From Chloroflexota bacterium (lineage in GTDB: Bacteria; Chloroflexota; Dormibacteria; CF-121), in the NCBI GenBank assembly GCA_005880615.1, contig VBID01000118.1, positions 1 to 55,316 of the forward strand: a DNA stretch of 55,316 bases, given 5' to 3'. The notes beneath the pieces are model-generated. The model was not told the DNA's origin and ran no database searches. It saw only the letters and a program-made list of their open reading frames with translations. A program made the translations under genes and the position numbers. This document shows positions 1 to 8,123 of the stretch, one piece after another. How positions within the stretch are numbered: the first letter of the stretch is position 1; each line of letters begins with the position of its first letter.

Positions 1-3000
1 GTACTGGTGGGTGGCGGTCAAAGCCGACTGGGGGCCCACCACGGTGGTGTCGCCGAAGTCAAACGTGTAGCTGGCGATCTTGGTGGAGTCGGGGTCGCTC
101 GACCCGGATGCGTCGGCCGTGACGGTGAGGGGAGCCGTGCCCGAGGCCGGCGTCACCGTCAGGGCCGCCACCGGGGGCGAGTCGGCCACCGCGACGCTGG
201 CCGTCTTCGTGGATGACAGGGTCGCGGTGTCCGTGACGGTGACGGTGACCGTGAAGGCGCCTGGGCCGGCGTAGGTGTGCGCTGCCGTTCCCGCCGACTG
301 CGGACCGACCAGCGCGGTGCCGTCCCCGAAGTCGAACTTGTAACTCATGATCGGCGTGGTGTCGTTGTCGGTGGACGCCCTCGCGTCAGCGGTCACCGAC
401 AGGGGCGCCGCGCCCGAGGCGGGCGTCACGGTCAGCGCCGCCACCGGCGGCGAGTCCGACACCGAGACCGCGACGCTCTTGGTGGACGTCAGGCCAGCGG
501 TGTCGGTCACCGTGACCTTGACCGTGAAGGTGCCCGCCCCGGAGTAGGTGTGCGTCGCGGTGGCCCCGACCTGGGGCCCCACCACCGGCGTGGTATCGCC
601 GAAGTCAAAGGTGTAATTCTTGATGCCGGTGGTATCCAGGTCGCTGGAGGCCGAGGCGTCGGCAGTTACCGTCAACGGGGCGCCGCCCGACGTAGGCGTC
701 ACGGTGAGAGCGGCGACTGGCGGTGAGTCCGACACCGCAACCGTGACGCTCTTGGTCGACGTCAGGCCCGCGGTGTCCGTAACCGTCACCTTGACCGTGA
801 AGGTGCCGGCGCCCTGGTAGGTGTGGCTGGCGGTGGCCCCGGCCTGGGGCCCGACCACCGGTGCCTCGCCGAAGTCGAAGGTGTAGTTCTTGATCCCGGT
901 CGTGTCCAGGTCGCTGGAGGCCGAGGCGTCAGCGGTCACCGTTAGCGGCGCCCCGCCCGAGGTGGGCGTCACCGTGAGGGCGGCCACCGGCGGCGAGTCC
1001 GATACCGACACCGTGACGCTCTTCGTCGACGAGAGGCTGGCGGTGTCCGTGACCGTCACCGTCACCGTGAAGGTCCCAGCGCCCGGGTACGTATGGGCGG
1101 CTGTCTTGGCACTCTGAGGTCCAACCAGCGTGCCGTCGCCGAAGTTGAAGGTGTAGCTGGCGATGCCGGTGGTATCGGTATCGGTCGATGCCGAGGCATC
1201 GGCGGTTACGGTCAGCGGTGCCCCGCCCGATGCGGGCGTCACCGTGAGGGCGGCCACCGGCGGCGAGTCCGACACCGAGACCGTGACGCTCTTGATCGAG
1301 GAGAGGCTGGCGCTGTCCGTGACCGTCACCGTCACCGTGTAGGTGCCGGCCCCCTGATAGGTGTGGGTCGCGGTCGCCGCCGCCTGGGGGCCGACCGTGG
1401 GGGTTCCATCCCCGAAGGCGAAGGTGTAGCTGGCGATCTTGGTGGCATCGGTGTCGGTGGAGGCCGAGGCGTCAGCCGTCACCGATAGGGGCGCGGCGCC
1501 CGATGTCGGTATCACGGTGAGGGCAGCCACCGGCGGCGAGTCCGACACCGACACCGTGGCGCTCTTGGTCGACGCCAGGCCGGCCGTATCCGTGACCGTC
1601 ACCGTCACTGTGAAGCTGCCGGCCCCCGCGTAGGTGTGCGTCGCCGTAGCCGCGGTTTGCGGACCGACCACGGTCCCGTCTCCGAAATCGAACTTGTAGC
1701 TGGAGATCGGCGTGGCGTCCGTGTCCGTGGACGCTGAGGCATCGGCTGTTACGGAGAGTGGCGCGCCGCCTGAGGCGGGCGCGACCGTCAAGGCAGCTAC
1801 TGGCGCTGCGTCGACCGTCACGGTCTTGCTGGCCGTCGACGATAGGGTGCCGGTGTCGGTCACGGTCACCGTGACCGTGAGGGTGCCCCCAGATATATAT
1901 GTATGGGTCGCCTTCGACGCACTCTGGGGCCCAACCGTCGTGCCGTCGCCAAAGTTGAATGAGTACGTCGAAATCGGAGTGCTGTCGGTGTCGGTGGACG
2001 CCGTAGCATCGGCGGTGACCGCCAGCGGAGCCACCCCGGAGGACGGGGTGACCGTCAGGGCGGCTACCGGCGGCGTGTTCGGTGGGGGCTGGAACTCATA
2101 GGCACCGCGGTCGTCGTAGGTCCGCGGGCCGATGCCGGTGTTCGGGGTCATGGGGTCGTCCATCCGGGGGTTGCCGTCGGCGTCCGTGAGCGACTCCCCG
2201 CTGACGCCGGAGTTGGCCGAGTCGATGGCGGGCGAGCCCTCCACCAGGTGGAAGTCGCCGGTCCCCGTCGACTTCCACATGGGGTCCCGGGAGATGCCAT
2301 GCACCTCCTGGCTGGGGACGGCGGCCTGGAACGCCGCCAGCGTGGTGTAACTGACGCCGTTCCAGGCAACCACGGTGAACCCGGTCGAGTGGTTGAAAAG
2401 GATGTCGTAGTCGATGACCGTGTTGGCAACCGAATTCTGGTCGACCCGGATGTCCCCCACGGTGCGCGGGCTGTTGATGCCGTTGTCGACCGCGATGTTG
2501 TTTTCGAGGGTGGCCCCGCTGGAGTTTCCCTCCACGTTGAGACCGGAGGTCACGTTGTTGTAGACGGTGTTGCTGATGTAGCGCTGCCCGGTGGCGTTCA
2601 GCGTGTCAATGCCGTGGTCGCTGTTGTGGTAGGAGACGTTGTTGAAGATGAGATTGTTGGTGGCCCCGGTGTAGACATTGATCCCGGAGTCCTCGTTGTC
2701 GTGGGTGATGTTGCCGTCGATCGTGGTGCCGCCGGAGGAGGTCTCGATCCCGGGAGCGATCCGCACGAACTGCGACGCGTTGGTGAAGCTGACGTTGTTC
2801 CTGATCTCGATGCCGGTGTTGCCGCTTCCCAACGAGATTCCGGCGTCGCTGTTGTGGTCGGTCTGGTTGCCGACGATCAGCGTGTTGGAGCTCCCGGTGA
2901 CCTGGATGCCCTTCGCGGACAGGCCGCTGATCGGCTGTCCCGCAAACGACACGTGGTTGCTGTCGATCGTGATATTCGAGGAATTGCTGATGGCGATGCC

Positions 3001-3417
3001 GGGCCCGGTGGTCTGGGTGATGGCGAACCCATGGACCTTGATGAAGCTCTTGCCGGAAATGGTCCAGCCGTTCGTCTGCCCCAGGATGGTGACCGCGGCC
3101 CCGGTCGCCGCCGTGAACACGATCGGGGCCGTCGACGTCCCGGAGTTCGCCGGATTGTCGTCCTCGGCGTACTGGCCGGCGTTCACGACCACGGTCTGCC
3201 CGGCCACCGCCACGGACGCCGCTTTGGAGATGGTGCAGAACGGCTGCGTCTGGGTCCCGGCACCGCTGTCCGAGCAGCCGCTGTTGTTCTTATCGACGAA
3301 CAGCGTGGGGGCCACCGCCTGGGCAGGCGTGCTGTTCGCCAGGAGCATCGCCGCCAGCCAGGCGCCCAGGACGAGCCGCGTCCCCGGCACGGTGCCACCC
3401 CTCCCCGGGCGCGTCAT
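1..3417 (-). CDS. Secreted right-handed beta-helix / PKD-repeat surface protein (3' end outside window)
   Basis: The frame is open from an ATG at 3417 to the window edge (1139 codons visible), so the C-terminus is missing. A signal peptide (about residues 1-34, ending near AQA-VAP) is followed by a Cys-containing segment and a parallel beta-helix region (about 35-440) with many short Asn/Ile/Gly 'NN-V-H-N' turns of the pectate-lyase-like kind. Eight PKD domains of about 90 residues then follow, most with the F-x-FGDGT-VGPQ core. The start ATG overlaps the TGA of the upstream sugar transferase (ATGA), so it is the last visible member of the long polysaccharide operon. The likely role is an extracellular polysaccharide-binding or -modifying adhesin. 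The beta-helix fold is inferred from repeat style. No catalytic residue can be assigned. Confidence 0.85.
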   Translation of the reverse strand, partial: MTRPGRGGTVPGTRLVLGAWLAAMLLANSTPAQAVAPTLFVDKNNSGCSDSGAGTQTQPFCTISKAASVAVAGQTVVVNAGQYAEDDNPANSGTSTAPIVFTAATGAAVTILGQTNGWTISGKSFIKVHGFAITQTTGPGIAISNSSNITIDSNHVSFAGQPISGLSAKGIQVTGSSNTLIVGNQTDHNSDAGISLGSGNTGIEIRNNVSFTNASQFVRIAPGIETSSGGTTIDGNITHDNEDSGINVYTGATNNLIFNNVSYHNSDHGIDTLNATGQRYISNTVYNNVTSGLNVEGNSSGATLENNIAVDNGINSPRTVGDIRVDQNSVANTVIDYDILFNHSTGFTVVAWNGVSYTTLAAFQAAVPSQEVHGISRDPMWKSTGTGDFHLVEGSPAIDSANSGVSGESLTDADGNPRMDDPMTPNTGIGPRTYDDRGAYEFQPPPNTPPVAALTVTPSSGVAPLAVTADATASTDTDSTPISTYSFNFGDGTTVGPQSASKATHTYISGGTLTVTVTVTDTGTLSSTASKTVTVDAAPVAALTVAPASGGAPLSVTADASASTDTDATPISSYKFDFGDGTVVGPQTAATATHTYAGAGSFTVTVTVTDTAGLASTKSATVSVSDSPPVAALTVIPTSGAAPLSVTADASASTDTDATKIASYTFAFGDGTPTVGPQAAATATHTYQGAGTYTVTVTVTDSASLSSIKSVTVSVSDSPPVAALTVTPASGGAPLTVTADASASTDTDTTGIASYTFNFGDGTLVGPQSAKTAAHTYPGAGTFTVTVTVTDTASLSSTKSVTVSVSDSPPVAALTVTPTSGGAPLTVTADASASSDLDTTGIKNYTFDFGEAPVVGPQAGATASHTYQGAGTFTVKVTVTDTAGLTSTKSVTVAVSDSPPVAALTVTPTSGGAPLTVTADASASSDLDTTGIKNYTFDFGDTTPVVGPQVGATATHTYSGAGTFTVKVTVTDTAGLTSTKSVAVSVSDSPPVAALTVTPASGAAPLSVTADARASTDNDTTPIMSYKFDFGDGTALVGPQSAGTAAHTYAGPGAFTVTVTVTDTATLSSTKTASVAVADSPPVAALTVTPASGTAPLTVTADASGSSDPDSTKIASYTFDFGDTTVVGPQSALTATHQY
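20..2085 (-). repeat. Tandem DNA repeat encoding PKD domains, period about 270 bp
   Basis: The complement of the PKD core codons (FGDG region) recurs near 50, 323, 596, 866, 1135, 1410, 1678 and 1948, a period of about 270 bp. Adjacent units look similar at the DNA level. The unit is the same kind as in the second array at 19.1-22.8 kb. Confidence 0.85.
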
Positions 3418-4070
3418 GGCGCTGCCTCGACCGTCTGGGCTGGTGGTCGCGTTTTCGGCCGCCTGATGAGGTAGGCTGCCGTCTCAATGAGCAGCCCGAT
3501 GGTCCGAGTGAGCGTCGGGTTGGCCAGGTAGGCGCGGTCGATGGCGACCCGCGCCGGGAGCAGGCGGCGCAGATAGTAGGCCTCCAGGTCTTCGACGTCC
3601 CGCGGCAGAATGTCCTGGTCACGGAGTCGCACCTGGACGGGACCGGTCAGGCCGGGCCGGTGCTGGAACACGAACTGGTACTCGGCCGGGTAGCGGGCGG
3701 CCAGCGCCAGGCTTTCGGGCCGCGGGCCAACCAGCGTCATCTCACCGCGCAGCACGTTGATGAGCTGAGGCAGTTCATCGAGACTCGTGCGGCGGAGGAA
3801 CTCTCCCAACGGAGTGACCCGCGAGTCCTGGGGTGCGGTCACCTCCGGCCCAGGCGCGTCATCGCGCATGGATCGGAACTTGTAGATGTTGAACGGCTCT
3901 CCGCCTTGGCCCACGCGCGGTTGCCGATAGATGATCGGACCCGGACTGGTCAGCCGGACGGCAATCCCGACGGCCGCCAATAGCGGCGACAACAGCGGCA
4001 GCGCCGTCAGCGCCAGCGCCAGGTCGAGGGCGCGCCGGGCCTGGCTGGGCGGGATTCCCGGACGGCCCAT
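3414..4070 (-). CDS. Bacterial sugar transferase (polyprenyl-phosphate sugar-1-phosphate transferase, short form)
   Basis: 218 residues, matching the catalytic domain of the WcaJ/PglC-type bacterial sugar transferase family. One N-terminal hydrophobic (re-entrant or membrane) helix at about 10-38 is followed by LTSPGPIIYRQ, the KFRSM motif, RRTSLDELPQL and GEMTLVGPRPE, all family hallmarks. Such enzymes move a sugar-1-phosphate from a nucleotide sugar to undecaprenyl phosphate and start repeat-unit assembly at the inner leaflet. The gene starts 3 nt after the flippase stop, with a good ribosome-binding site (GGAGGTG) inside the end of the flippase gene. Its TGA overlaps the start of the beta-helix/PKD gene. 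A second, long-form initiator sits at 52.4-53.8 kb. Confidence 0.93.
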   Translation of the reverse strand: MGRPGIPPSQARRALDLALALTALPLLSPLLAAVGIAVRLTSPGPIIYRQPRVGQGGEPFNIYKFRSMRDDAPGPEVTAPQDSRVTPLGEFLRRTSLDELPQLINVLRGEMTLVGPRPESLALAARYPAEYQFVFQHRPGLTGPVQVRLRDQDILPRDVEDLEAYYLRRLLPARVAIDRAYLANPTLTRTIGLLIETAAYLIRRPKTRPPAQTVEAAP

Positions 4071-4073
4071 GGC

Positions 4074-5378
4074 TCAGCCCACCTCCGGCAGCCCGGGCGC
4101 CGCCAGCGAAACCTGGCGGGCGCGCGTCACGAGCCAGAAGATGGTCACCAGCAGCGCCGTCGTGGTCAGGTAGGCGACGCTGGAGGCAATGGCGGCGCCG
4201 ACCGCGCCGTAGCGCGGGATGAGCAGGAGGTCGAGCCCGACGGTTCCCACCAGGCCGACGCCGTAGGCCAGGGAATTCAGCCCAGGCCGGCCGGTGCCAT
4301 ACAGGAAGGCCGTGATGACCCCACCCACCCCTTCCCCGGCCAGCCCGATCAGCAGGATCTGCGCCGGCAGGATCGCCGCCGTGAAGGCGGCCCCGAACAC
4401 GGCCGGGATCAGGAAGATCGCGCCCAGCGCCAGGGGAAGAACCCCGGTGGCCACCAGGCCTCCCGAACGGGGGATCAGCTGCCGCGCCCGGCGGGCCGCC
4501 ACCAGGTGCCCGTCGCTGGCGTACCGGGGATAGAAGACCCAGAAAAGGGCGAGCGGGAGCAGGCGCACCAGTTCGGCGTATTTCGACGCCACGGCATACG
4601 TGCCGAGGGTGGCCGGTCCGGCCAGCGCGCCCAGGATGGCGAAGTCGAGTCGCAAATTCAGCAAGGCGATGACGCCGCCCACCTGTCCCCGGATACCGAA
4701 GCTGGCCACCCGGCGGGCCAGCGATAGCGACGGACGCCCCACCGATTGGAAGAAATCTCTCCGACTCAGGCGCGTCCAGCCGACCAGGCCGGTGCCGAGG
4801 TCGGCCAGGATGAGACCGGTGACGATCGCCAACGGGCCTCGGGCTCCGATCCCGAGGAGCCCGACGTAGACAGCCAGGAACATTAGCTCCTCGAGCACGA
4901 TGATCCGGTTGCTGCCGTGGAGGTCCCCGCTCCCCTGGGACGATGACTTGGAGGTGGCCACGAAGAGCTTCGTCAGGACGATCAGGCCGGCGACCGCCAC
5001 CAGAGCGGACGAGACGCCGCGAAAGAAAACGTGGGTCAGAACGGGAGCTGCCAGCGCCCACAGTGCCGCTCCCACCGTCCCCGCCACCGCCGCCATCGAG
5101 AGCAGCGTCAACGGCAGCCGTCGGTCCGACCGTGCCGGACCGGACAGGAAGAATGCCACCGCGCCCGGAAGTCCGGCCGAGAGCACGACCCCGACCAGCC
5201 CGGGTAAGACTCGCAGCAAGGCATAAATGCCGACCCCGGCCGGGCCGCTGACCCTGGCCACCAGCAGGGTGGCGAGCCCCAGCGAAACCAGAGCGGCGAT
5301 GCGAGCCGCCAGATTCTCGAGGACCGGGCTCCGCCAGTGGCGAGTCAGGAAGCGGACCGTGCCTCGTCCCTCCCCCAC
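4074..5378 (-). CDS. Polysaccharide flippase, Wzx/MATE-like (MOP superfamily)
   Basis: About 434 residues with roughly 12-14 hydrophobic helices. The N-terminus (LENLAARIAALVSLGLATLL) and the motif VGIYALLRVLPGLVG are typical of oligosaccharide flippases. These proteins move lipid-linked repeat units across the cytoplasmic membrane. The frame extends far upstream as a shadow of the ligase gene. I place the start at GTG 5378 because it is the last usual start codon before the first transmembrane helix; this gives a 34-nt overlap with the upstream ligase gene. No strong ribosome-binding site is visible there, so the exact start is uncertain. Confidence 0.87.
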   Translation of the reverse strand: MGEGRGTVRFLTRHWRSPVLENLAARIAALVSLGLATLLVARVSGPAGVGIYALLRVLPGLVGVVLSAGLPGAVAFFLSGPARSDRRLPLTLLSMAAVAGTVGAALWALAAPVLTHVFFRGVSSALVAVAGLIVLTKLFVATSKSSSQGSGDLHGSNRIIVLEELMFLAVYVGLLGIGARGPLAIVTGLILADLGTGLVGWTRLSRRDFFQSVGRPSLSLARRVASFGIRGQVGGVIALLNLRLDFAILGALAGPATLGTYAVASKYAELVRLLPLALFWVFYPRYASDGHLVAARRARQLIPRSGGLVATGVLPLALGAIFLIPAVFGAAFTAAILPAQILLIGLAGEGVGGVITAFLYGTGRPGLNSLAYGVGLVGTVGLDLLLIPRYGAVGAAIASSVAYLTTTALLVTIFWLVTRARQVSLAAPGLPEVG

Positions 5379-6634
5379 AGGTGCACCGCGGCGATGACGG
5401 CCAGCAATGCCCAGACATGGCGGAAATGCAAGACCTCGTAGAAGAAGGCGGACACCGCCAGGGCGCCGATGGCGCCCAGCAAGGCATGGGCGCGCGGCAC
5501 TACGGCGGCGACCCCAGCGGTCAACCGGGAGAATGCCACCGTCGAGGTCCTCAGGACGATCGAGGCGATCAAGGCGAGCAGGCCCACACCGCCCAGCAGT
5601 CCGCGCTCGACCACCGCCGCGATGTAATCGTTGTGCGCCTGCTTCACGAAGCTCGCCTGGCTGCTGGCCAGCTGCGTCTTCGTCGATCGCGGGCCCGACC
5701 CAACCAGGCCAGCATCGCCCAGCAGCGAGGTCGCTTCCTGGAGCAAGAGGCGGCGCTGCTGCAGACTCGCACCGCTCCGCCCGATTGAGTCCACGAGCAG
5801 CGGTTGGCCACTCTGATTCGCCCACCGCTGGATCTGTGTTGGTGGGGCAAGGGAAAAGGAGGCGACCAGGACCCCCGCGACCAGGAAGACCGACGCGACG
5901 GCCGCCACTGCCCCGAGGCGTTTGGCGACGGCGGCGGCGGTGGCGATGGCGACGCCCAGAGTGAGGGCGATGATCCCACCGTTCGAACCAGTGAGCGCCA
6001 GCGCCGCCACGAGGAGCGCGTACGCGGCGATCCGTAACGGGCGAGCTCGGGGATAGCCGGTTGCCCAGATGACCATAAACGAGACGACGAAGTAGCTGGC
6101 CGCCATGTTGGCGTCGGTGAACGTGAGGGCGGCCCGCCCGCCGTACTGGTCGGTGATGCCGGCCAGCCCGGTGTAGCCCCGCTCCACCGCGAAGACCATC
6201 AGGCCGGCCCATCCGATGGCGCTCCAGGCCCACACCCGCACGATCACGCCGAGCGAAGCCGACGACTTTGCCACGTTGGCCACCGCCAGGGCCCACGCCA
6301 GGAGGAAGAGGTCCTGCACCAGGGCCAGCAGACCGGCGCCTGGGTCAGCGCCGGCCAGGGCGGCCAGCCCGCCCGCCGCCACCAGGATGCCGAGGGAGGC
6401 CGCATAGGGAGCGCGGAGTTTTTGCGGGAGGTATCCGGCCCAGAGCAGGGTGGCCACCACGGCCAAAGCCAGAAAGATGTCCGCTGGTGCCGCATTCCCA
6501 GGGCCAGCGGGACGCTGCAACGGGATCAATGCCACAGCCAGCGCGAGCGCCCCGGCCGCCAGACGCTCTCCCGTGGCGCGCACCGGTGTCTGTACACGCG
6601 CGGTGGGCCGTCGGAGCGCCATGGTGGCAATCAC
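5345..6634 (-). CDS. O-antigen ligase / polymerase-like membrane protein
   Basis: About 429 residues, mostly hydrophobic helices, with a large extracytoplasmic loop holding QAHNDYIAAVVERGLLG. This H-N-x-y...E-x-G-l-x-G pattern is the Wzy_C / O-antigen ligase signature. Members either polymerise lipid-linked repeat units or transfer the finished glycan to an acceptor; the sequence alone does not separate these. The GTG at 6634 overlaps the TGA of the upstream kinase gene (GTGA). An ATG four codons later (6622) is the alternative start. Downstream it overlaps the flippase gene, which fits coupled Wzx/Wzy-type functions. Confidence 0.87.
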   Translation of the reverse strand: MIATMALRRPTARVQTPVRATGERLAAGALALAVALIPLQRPAGPGNAAPADIFLALAVVATLLWAGYLPQKLRAPYAASLGILVAAGGLAALAGADPGAGLLALVQDLFLLAWALAVANVAKSSASLGVIVRVWAWSAIGWAGLMVFAVERGYTGLAGITDQYGGRAALTFTDANMAASYFVVSFMVIWATGYPRARPLRIAAYALLVAALALTGSNGGIIALTLGVAIATAAAVAKRLGAVAAVASVFLVAGVLVASFSLAPPTQIQRWANQSGQPLLVDSIGRSGASLQQRRLLLQEATSLLGDAGLVGSGPRSTKTQLASSQASFVKQAHNDYIAAVVERGLLGGVGLLALIASIVLRTSTVAFSRLTAGVAAVVPRAHALLGAIGALAVSAFFYEVLHFRHVWALLAVIAAVHLWGRDEARSAS

Positions 6635-7692
6635 GATGTCCACGTGTCTGGCGGCCGCAGGCCGGCCAGCCGCTGAAAGAGCTGGAGGTGGCCGCTGGCA
6701 AAGCCCGGATGGTCGGCGGTGGCAGCCACTTCGGCGATTCCGGCCAGCACGGCATCTCGCCAGCACCCAGGGGAGGCGCCCAGGCGAGCCAGCCCCTCCT
6801 CAACAAAATGACGAAAGAGATCCGGAAACCAGCCCGCGCCCTCCATGGCGTAAACGAGGCCGCCGCCGAAGCTGCCCGCGCGCAAGCCGCGGTGCCCGAC
6901 CACAAGGTGCCCGGGCCGGGTATGCCGGTCCAGGTAGAGGGCATAGGTGGACGCGAAGCGCACCAGGTCGCGGGCCGGCTCACCGAGGACGGACCCGGCC
7001 TCCCAATCCACCACCCCGGAGACGGCGCCCTCGGCAATCAACAGGTTCCCATACCAGAAATCGCCATGCACCGCGGTGCGAGGCGTTCGATGCTCACGCA
7101 GGCGGGCGTAGATGGCATCGAGCTCCCGAAGCGTGGAGTCCATGCCGGCGACAGCCCCAAAGCGGCCGGCGAGGAGAACGCCGATTCCCTGGTCCATCTC
7201 CAGGGCCATCGCCGGTCCGGCGGTGGCCCGGTGGAATTCGGCGAGCCAGGCGCCCGCCAGCGCGAAGTCGGAGGCGACGGCCCCTGGGCGGGCCGTGTGC
7301 CGCCACCCGTGGTACCGGCTGGTCATGGTCACGCCGGGCAACGCGTTCATGAGCAGGCCCCAGCGCCCACCCATTTCGACCTGGCCAACGACGCGAGGGA
7401 TGGTCGACCGCGCCGGCTCGGCGCAGCGCCCGCGCAGGGCCAGGAGCACCCGCATTTCGCCCTCCAGCGCCGCCGCAGCCCTATCGGTGGTTGGCACTTT
7501 CAGAGCGAACCTGGGCTGCCCGCTGCCTTCGGGGATCAGCAGGACGGTGAGCTTCGGGTTTGGGTCTTTGGAAGAGCCGACCACGATGGTCTCGATGGCG
7601 TCGGAGTCGATGAAGTCGGCCAGCGACCGGCGGCGAAGGGTGACCACCGGATACGGGAGCGACTCCGGCGGCGCCGAAGCCCTGGCGATCAT
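6631..7692 (-). CDS. Aminoglycoside-phosphotransferase-fold kinase (APH/choline kinase-like)
   Basis: 353 residues. Brenner's catalytic motif HGDFWYGNLL is at 209-218 and the metal-binding VDWE at 228-231. A candidate ATP-binding lysine lies in FALKVP (about 65). The fold covers kinases acting on hydroxyls of small molecules, sugars or choline; the substrate cannot be read from sequence. The gene sits third in a run with the HprK-like, RtcB-like and 144-residue genes, coupled upstream by ATGA at 7689-7692 and downstream by GTGA to the ligase gene. Its place in the operon suggests that it phosphorylates a glycan precursor or lipid intermediate rather than an antibiotic. That is inference. Confidence 0.85.
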   Translation of the reverse strand: MIARASAPPESLPYPVVTLRRRSLADFIDSDAIETIVVGSSKDPNPKLTVLLIPEGSGQPRFALKVPTTDRAAAALEGEMRVLLALRGRCAEPARSTIPRVVGQVEMGGRWGLLMNALPGVTMTSRYHGWRHTARPGAVASDFALAGAWLAEFHRATAGPAMALEMDQGIGVLLAGRFGAVAGMDSTLRELDAIYARLREHRTPRTAVHGDFWYGNLLIAEGAVSGVVDWEAGSVLGEPARDLVRFASTYALYLDRHTRPGHLVVGHRGLRAGSFGGGLVYAMEGAGWFPDLFRHFVEEGLARLGASPGCWRDAVLAGIAEVAATADHPGFASGHLQLFQRLAGLRPPDTWTS

Positions 7693-8123
7693 GGACGCCT
7701 CGCCAGGACCACCCGCGGAGCCGCCCTGCCGACCAGCGTCCAGGCGGCGAACCGGCGGGTCAAGCGAAGCCCGAGGTCAATCAGCAGCGCCGATCGGGCC
7801 CGACCCGGCGGGACGGCCAGCACCGCCGACCACAGATAGGAAAGCGCCGCTGGACGGTCCTGCACCAGGTAGGCGGGAGCGTGAATGGACGGCAGGAGAA
7901 GGTATTCGCGGTCGATCTCCAGACCCGCGGCGTCGGCCAGCCTCCGGCAGCGGCGCGGCGATCCAGGGGATGGGTCGCAGAGCACGACTTGCTCTCCACG
8001 GGCCAGCTCTCGCAGGCGTTCGGGCAAGCGCCGGCGCCCCGGACGGGACCTCGGGACATCGATCCGAATGGCCCCCGGAGGCATGAGCTCCCACCACCAG
8101 TCGGACCGCGTGGGCGCCATCAT
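7689..8123 (-). CDS. Conserved-looking hypothetical protein, 144 residues
   Basis: I do not recognise the family. The frame extends upstream, but the residues beyond 8123 look like the low-complexity R/P shadow of the RtcB-like gene, and ATG 8123 shares its A with the TGA of that gene (TGATG). The protein has a W-rich N-terminus (SDWWWEL), an R/L-rich helix, a 'VVLCDPSPGSPRRCRRLADAAGL' type alpha/beta segment and a hydrophobic C-terminal third. That central part loosely recalls the start of a Rossmann-like nucleotide- or SAM-binding domain but lacks a glycine loop. Its stop overlaps the next ATG (ATGA). It is probably a small partner of the flanking kinase-like and RtcB-like proteins. Confidence 0.7.
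   Translation of the reverse strand: MMAPTRSDWWWELMPPGAIRIDVPRSRPGRRRLPERLRELARGEQVVLCDPSPGSPRRCRRLADAAGLEIDREYLLLPSIHAPAYLVQDRPAALSYLWSAVLAVPPGRARSALLIDLGLRLTRRFAAWTLVGRAAPRVVLARRP

Noticed and set aside
2248-3474. 408-residue plus-strand ORF over the beta-helix region
   Set aside because: It is antisense to the signal-peptide-bearing beta-helix gene and has no recognisable domain.
5379-6296. N-terminal extension of the flippase frame
   Set aside because: It overlaps the O-antigen ligase-like gene in another frame and has R/G/W-rich shadow composition.
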